Assembly: GCA_963749535.1 (NCBI GenBank)
Contig: CAVVNF010000024.1
Location: 1-18,962 of the forward strand
From: Chersky-299 sp963749535
GTDB lineage: Bacteria > Actinomycetota > Thermoleophilia > RBG-16-64-13
Reading direction: 5' to 3'
DNA: 18,962 nucleotides
The translations under genes and the position numbers were made by a program. The notes under the pieces are model-generated. The model made no database searches and had not been told where the DNA came from. It saw nothing but the letters and a program-made list of their open reading frames with translations. Shown here one piece after another: positions 16,551 to 18,962 of the stretch (the stretch's first letter is position 1; each line of letters starts with the position of its first letter).

Positions 16551-16753
16551 ATGCGTTACAGAATCTTTTTGAACGACAGGGTCGACCCGGTTCAGGCCGA
16601 CGGCGACAAGATCATGATGACGGCTGGGAGCGGCGACCTGGTCGTGGAGAAAGAGTCGACGAAGGTGGCCGAGTTCAAGAATGCTGCCTGGAATGGATAG
16701 AGGAGGATTCGGTAAAGGAGGCTAGGGAGCGTTCCTCGGCAGCAGTCAAATGA
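16551..16753 (+). pseudogene. Small hypothetical protein, one frameshift
   Basis: ATG at 16551 follows a GGGGG run. It begins MRYRIFLNDRVDPVQADGDK, then LVVEKESTKVAEFKNAAW and a stop. Restoring one base near 16695 gives WIEEDSVKEARERSSAAVK and TGA at 16751-16753, for about 67 residues. The beta-strand start ('YRIFLNDRVDPVQADG') and the late 'V..W.EE' pattern suggest a small beta-rich domain. It lies between the GH3 and exporter genes on the same strand. A possible TACAAT -10 element is at about 16508. Function unknown. Confidence 0.55.
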
Positions 16754-16874
16754 AGCAACTCACGCGCCTGCTCGTCGCTGACATGTGCTGCGGGCGTCAC
16801 CACAAACGACCGATACCCAGAGACACACCATCTTGCTCCCAAGGGCCAGCGATGACAACGAGAAAGGACCGGTC

Positions 16875-17324
16875 ATGACCAAGTACTGGCTGGGCGCGAT
16901 CGTACTGGTGGCGGGGATCATCTCTGCGTTCCAGTCCCCCATCAACGCGTCGCTCGCCCGGAGAACCGGATCGGTCCAAGCCACCGCCGTGTCGTTCGGC
17001 GTGGGGGCGCTCGCCCTCTTTTGCGTGGCGGTCATTCTCACCCTGGTCGTTCACCAGCCGTTCTTCCGCGGCTTGGGCGGGGCTCCACGGTGGATGTTCA
17101 CCGGCGGTCTTATCGGCGCCATCTTCGTGACGACGCAGACGCTCCTGGTCACTCGCCTGGGCGCCGCCGGTCTGATCGGCGGGATAATCGCCGGCCTGCT
17201 CATCGGCAGCATTATCATCGACCGCTTTGGCCTGTTCGGGCTGCAGAGGTACACCATCACCGCCCCCAGGCTTATCGGCGCCGCCCTCCTTCTGGGCGGA
17301 GCCGCCCTCGTCATTCAACGCTGA
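16875..17324 (+). CDS. DMT-family transporter, YdcZ/DUF606 type
   Basis: 149 residues, intact. ATG at 16875 follows AAAGGA and is preferred over the further upstream reading, which has no leader. Five membrane segments are visible: WLGAIVLVAGIISAFQSPIN, TAVSFGVGALALFCVAVILT, TGGLIGAIFVTTQTLLVTRL, LIGGIIAGLLIGSIIIDRFG and LIGAALLLGGAALVI. The 'QSPINASLARRTGS' turn after the first helix is characteristic. Family members are half-size members of the drug/metabolite transporter superfamily that act as dimers or pairs; a second YdcZ gene is not in the window. Substrate unknown. Confidence 0.85.
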   Translation: MTKYWLGAIVLVAGIISAFQSPINASLARRTGSVQATAVSFGVGALALFCVAVILTLVVHQPFFRGLGGAPRWMFTGGLIGAIFVTTQTLLVTRLGAAGLIGGIIAGLLIGSIIIDRFGLFGLQRYTITAPRLIGAALLLGGAALVIQR

Positions 17325-17345
17325 GGAACAAGTGGCGAGCGGCAG

Positions 17346-17781
17346 CTACCCACACAATGGCATCATGGTAGGCACCGGCAAGTCCACACCCGCTGCATAG
17401 AGATCAGCGGGTTTGGGCAGTGTAGGCCGGATTCGGAGAGAGGTGTAAGCGGCGTGTAAGCAGGCGACTGCTTTGCTCGCCGGAGTTTCGCTCTTTGCCG
17501 CGCGGCATCGAATTTGGAGAGTACAAATCAGTGGGTCTGGGCGCAGTAGAGCGGATTCCGGAGAGCAAAGCAAGCGGGGTGTAAGCGGGGCGCTCGATCG
17601 CTGCGTCGATTTCCTCAAGGGATGCCGGCTGCTGGGAGCGGTCTGCCAACAGACTCTCAAGAAGCTCCCCTGCTTCTTCACGCACTCTGGACATCTTGCG
17701 TGCGACCTTTCTGATTTCGGTCTGTCTCCGAAAATGGGAACGGGACCTGCCCATAGTTCTACCCATTTCAAAGACGGCCAT
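17346..17781 (-). pseudogene. Hypothetical protein with tandemly duplicated AYTxL...DLY motif
   Basis: ATG at 17781 begins MAVFEMGRTMGRSRSHFRRQ, then REEAGELLESLLADRSQQPA and SLEEIDAAIERP. Then comes AYTPLALLSGIRSTAPRPTD with LY. After a frame change near 17470, AYTSLRIRPTLPKPADLY repeats it, ending before TAG at 17346. The two motifs correspond to a DNA direct repeat offset by about 125 bases. The N-terminal half is basic then helical. No ribosome site is seen. The start and the second half are uncertain, and a 125-residue version ends at 17404. Family unknown. Confidence 0.45.
17401..17591. repeat. Imperfect direct repeat, two copies about 125 bp apart
   Basis: Copy 1 spans about 17401-17466 and copy 2 about 17525-17591. 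Shared blocks include ATCAG, GGATTC, GGAGAG and GTGTAAGC in the same order, with one extra C in copy 2. The repeat lies inside the minus-strand gene and encodes its duplicated motif. Confidence 0.6.
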
Positions 17782-17799
17782 GCGAGCACAACCGTATTC

Positions 17800-17999
17800 T
17801 TAGCCGGTTCTCGCGCTGGTCGAGAGGCTTCGTGTCAGAAGAATGTTCACGCTCTCCTTGCCAAGCTCAGGCTCGATGCCAGGGAGTCCACCGAGGATGT
17901 CTCGCGATTCCTGGACCACAGTTCCCGGCCGTAACCACACGTATCTCCGACGGCTGGAAGGTCAGGAGGCCCGGGCAGGGGCCGCGTTGCGAAAGCCAT
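17800..17999 (-). pseudogene. Small hypothetical protein, one frameshift
   Basis: ATG at 17999 follows AAGGAG. It begins MAFATRPLPGPPDL and, after a shift, reads RRRYVWLRPGTVVQESRDIL, GGLPGIEPELGKESVNILLT and RSLSTSARTG with TAA at 17800-17802, about 66 residues. The uninterrupted frame instead runs to 17847. The gene ends 18 bases before the next minus-strand ATG, so the two may be cotranscribed. The size and pairing resemble a toxin-antitoxin layout, but neither protein shows a recognised toxin or antitoxin motif. Confidence 0.4.
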
Positions 18000-18013
18000 C
18001 GGACTCCGCTCCT

Positions 18014-18041
18014 TTGACAGGCACCGGCCCGGTCGTATAGT
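18014..18041 (+). promoter_or_regulatory. Near-consensus sigma-70-type promoter
   Basis: TTGACA at 18014-18019, a 16-base spacer, then TATAGT at 18036-18041. It points at the gene starting at 18114 and would give a leader of about 65 bases. It is the best promoter match in the window. Confidence 0.75.
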
Positions 18042-18068
18042 CCGGGCGTCTGAAGACAGCACCGGCGG

Positions 18069-18086
18069 GCCGCTCTAACGAGCGGC
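18069..18086 (+). other. Leader hairpin before the 18114 gene
   Basis: GCCGCTC at 18069-18075 pairs with GAGCGGC at 18080-18086 around TAAC. It sits between the promoter and the AAGGGA ribosome site at 18101-18106. It has no T tract, so it is more likely to stabilise or shield the leader than to terminate it. Confidence 0.45.
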
Positions 18087-18113
18087 TCGCGTGCTTACGA
18101 AAGGGAACGGGCG

Positions 18114-18494
18114 GTGAGAGCCGAGCTAGCCTGCGAGCCCTTCTGCGCGCTGGACGAGAAGAGCGGGATCGTCAAGGTTGCCTTTGCCTTTCGGGCCATC
18201 GATCCGGGCGGGGAGCTGGTCGAACTTTCCTGGACCGACACCCTCCCTCAGGAGAACGGCAAGCGCTTGGGCGGCGCCGCCAGAGCGGTGGCTGAACCCG
18301 ACGGGGTGCCCCTTGCCTTTGTGGCCGGGCTGCCCCTCGGTCTGTTTCTGGAGCCGAGAAGGATCAACCTCGAACTGCGAACCCTGGAGCCCTTGCGCAG
18401 CCTGGGCCATGGTAATGGAACGCCGGAGGCCGATGCCGAAGACCTCTCTGGTACGGTGCGCTTCAAGCTGCGCAGTTGGACCGACCTCACCTAA
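18114..18494 (+). CDS. Hypothetical protein driven by a strong promoter
   Basis: 126 residues, intact. The start is GTG at 18114 behind AAGGGA. It begins MRAELACEPFCALDEKSGIV and continues KVAFAFRAIDPGGELVELSW, then FVAGLPLGLFLEPRRINLEL and SGTVRFKLRSWTDLT. Alternating hydrophobic strands suggest a soluble beta-rich protein. No signal peptide, membrane segment or known motif. It has its own near-consensus promoter and leader hairpin and runs towards groEL on the opposite strand. I do not recognise the family. Confidence 0.65.
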   Translation: MRAELACEPFCALDEKSGIVKVAFAFRAIDPGGELVELSWTDTLPQENGKRLGGAARAVAEPDGVPLAFVAGLPLGLFLEPRRINLELRTLEPLRSLGHGNGTPEADAEDLSGTVRFKLRSWTDLT

Positions 18495-18790
18495 AGGGCG
18501 CTGGCGCTCACCACCCTCAGAAACGTAGAAACCCCATACCTAGGTGCCCAGTTACTCGCGTGTCGGATGCCACCGGTGTCTTTTCCCCTGGCCTCATCCC
18601 GTGCGACGCAATTCTGGGGCTAGGTGGCACTTTGTTGCGCGGACGGGTGACATTCTGTCAGCGCGGTCGGCCTGCTCTAATCCTACGGTGGCCATTCCCT
18701 TCCTACTCCACCGACGGCTGCCCACCTCCCGTTAGGATGCGAGCCTAAGCGGAAGTACGACGCGCGTCGCCTCGCTGGGCGAGGAGAGAA
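18495..18790. other. No gene seen; short TGACA palindrome
   Basis: Convergent intergenic stretch between the 18114 gene and groEL. TGACATTCTGTCA at 18648-18660 is a small inverted repeat. Some sequence here resembles old insertion-sequence ends by eye, but I found no partner end or transposase. Confidence 0.35.
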
Positions 18791-18880
18791 ACTGGGCCGC
18801 CCAGTAACAAAAAAGGGACCATCGCGGGCTATGGCGAGCTCCACCTGACAGCCCGCTGGCCCGCGACGGCCCCTTTCCTC
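18791..18880 (-). terminator. Large Rho-independent terminator after groEL
   Basis: On the minus strand a GC-rich arm (18876-18859) pairs almost fully with 18829-18811 over about 18 bases, with G-U pairs, and is followed by six T at 18814-18809. The loop of about 29 bases contains a further GCGGGC that could compete. Just beyond lies the palindrome ACTGGGC-C-GCCCAGT (18791-18805). On the plus strand the same stem ends in CCCCTTT, so it may stop both directions. Confidence 0.8.
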
Positions 18881-18920
18881 CTCAACGGGCCTCTTGAGCC
18901 CTGGAAGGAGTGGACCTTCT

Positions 18921-18962
18921 CTACATCATGCCGCCCATACCACCCATGCCCGCGCCACCAGC
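18921..18962 (-). CDS. groEL: Chaperonin GroEL, C-terminal 13 residues only
   Basis: The minus strand reads AGGAGMGGMGGMM then TAG at 18921-18923. This Gly/Met-rich tail is the hallmark of the flexible C-terminus of bacterial GroEL, which hangs into the folding cavity. The rest of the gene lies outside the window. With so few residues a different Gly/Met-tailed protein is formally possible, but the strong terminator just downstream fits a highly expressed chaperonin. Confidence 0.85.
   Translation of the reverse strand, partial: AGGAGMGGMGGMM

Noticed and set aside
17346..17999. Toxin-antitoxin system
   Set aside because: Only size and spacing fit; no recognised toxin or antitoxin motif in either corrected protein.
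1..18962. CRISPR arrays, tRNA or rRNA genes, prophage or a new multi-gene defence system
   Set aside because: No regularly spaced repeats, no cloverleaf or rRNA-like stretches and no nuclease, helicase or phage structural genes were seen; the only mobile element is the IS3-family copy.

Overview
This window reads as ordinary chromosomal DNA from a high-GC bacterium. It carries a GroEL-type 3' end, a SIMPL lipoprotein, a YdcZ-type exporter, a short-chain-amide-type binding protein, UspA and many small conserved hypotheticals. The gene set and G/C-rich codons suggest an actinobacterial-like soil or sediment lineage. No rRNA or other taxonomic marker is present, so this is a weak inference. I saw no tRNA, rRNA, CRISPR array, origin or phage module.

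The dominant feature is that most genes are split by one-base insertions or deletions while the protein sequence on both sides, including catalytic residues, stays conserved. Several indels sit in short homopolymers, and some come in compensating pairs. I think sequencing or assembly error is more likely than mass gene decay, but sequence alone cannot settle it. Coordinates for such genes are composites across frames. I label them pseudogene because the frame is broken as read.

Layout. At 68-960 (+) lies an aldo/keto reductase followed by a terminator. At 1305-1587 (-) is a small dimeric alpha/beta-barrel-like protein. At 1939-3386 (-) are three hypothetical genes in series, two of them overlapping by ATGA, the last encoding a coiled coil. 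At 3431-4698 is a complete IS3-family element with a clear -1 programmed frameshift signal, sitting just upstream of those genes. From 4699 to 5477 I can call no gene.

At 5478-10444 all genes are on the minus strand: cupin, Ala-rich H1-tail-like protein, UspA, DmpI-like tautomerase, a small protein, a DUF1579-like protein, a hypothetical and an amide/urea-type substrate-binding protein. UspA, tautomerase and cupin give this run a stress or small-molecule-handling flavour, but no single pathway is evident.

At 11225-12452 are a YkgJ-like cysteine-cluster protein (+), a small three-helix membrane protein (-) and a small basic protein (-). At 12628-13991 (+) are a SIMPL lipoprotein and a PH-like protein, flanked on both sides by minus-strand copies of a small basic protein ending in the same motif. 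At 14495-17324 (+) are a GH3 beta-glucosidase, a small hypothetical and a YdcZ-family exporter. At 17346-17999 (-) are two small hypotheticals, one with an internal duplication. At 18014-18494 (+) a near-consensus promoter drives a hypothetical gene. The window closes on the groEL 3' end (-) and its large terminator.

I found no convincing new biological system. The best leads are the paralogous small basic proteins around the SIMPL gene, the coiled-coil gene pair near 2.4 kb and the duplicated-motif protein near 17.5 kb.
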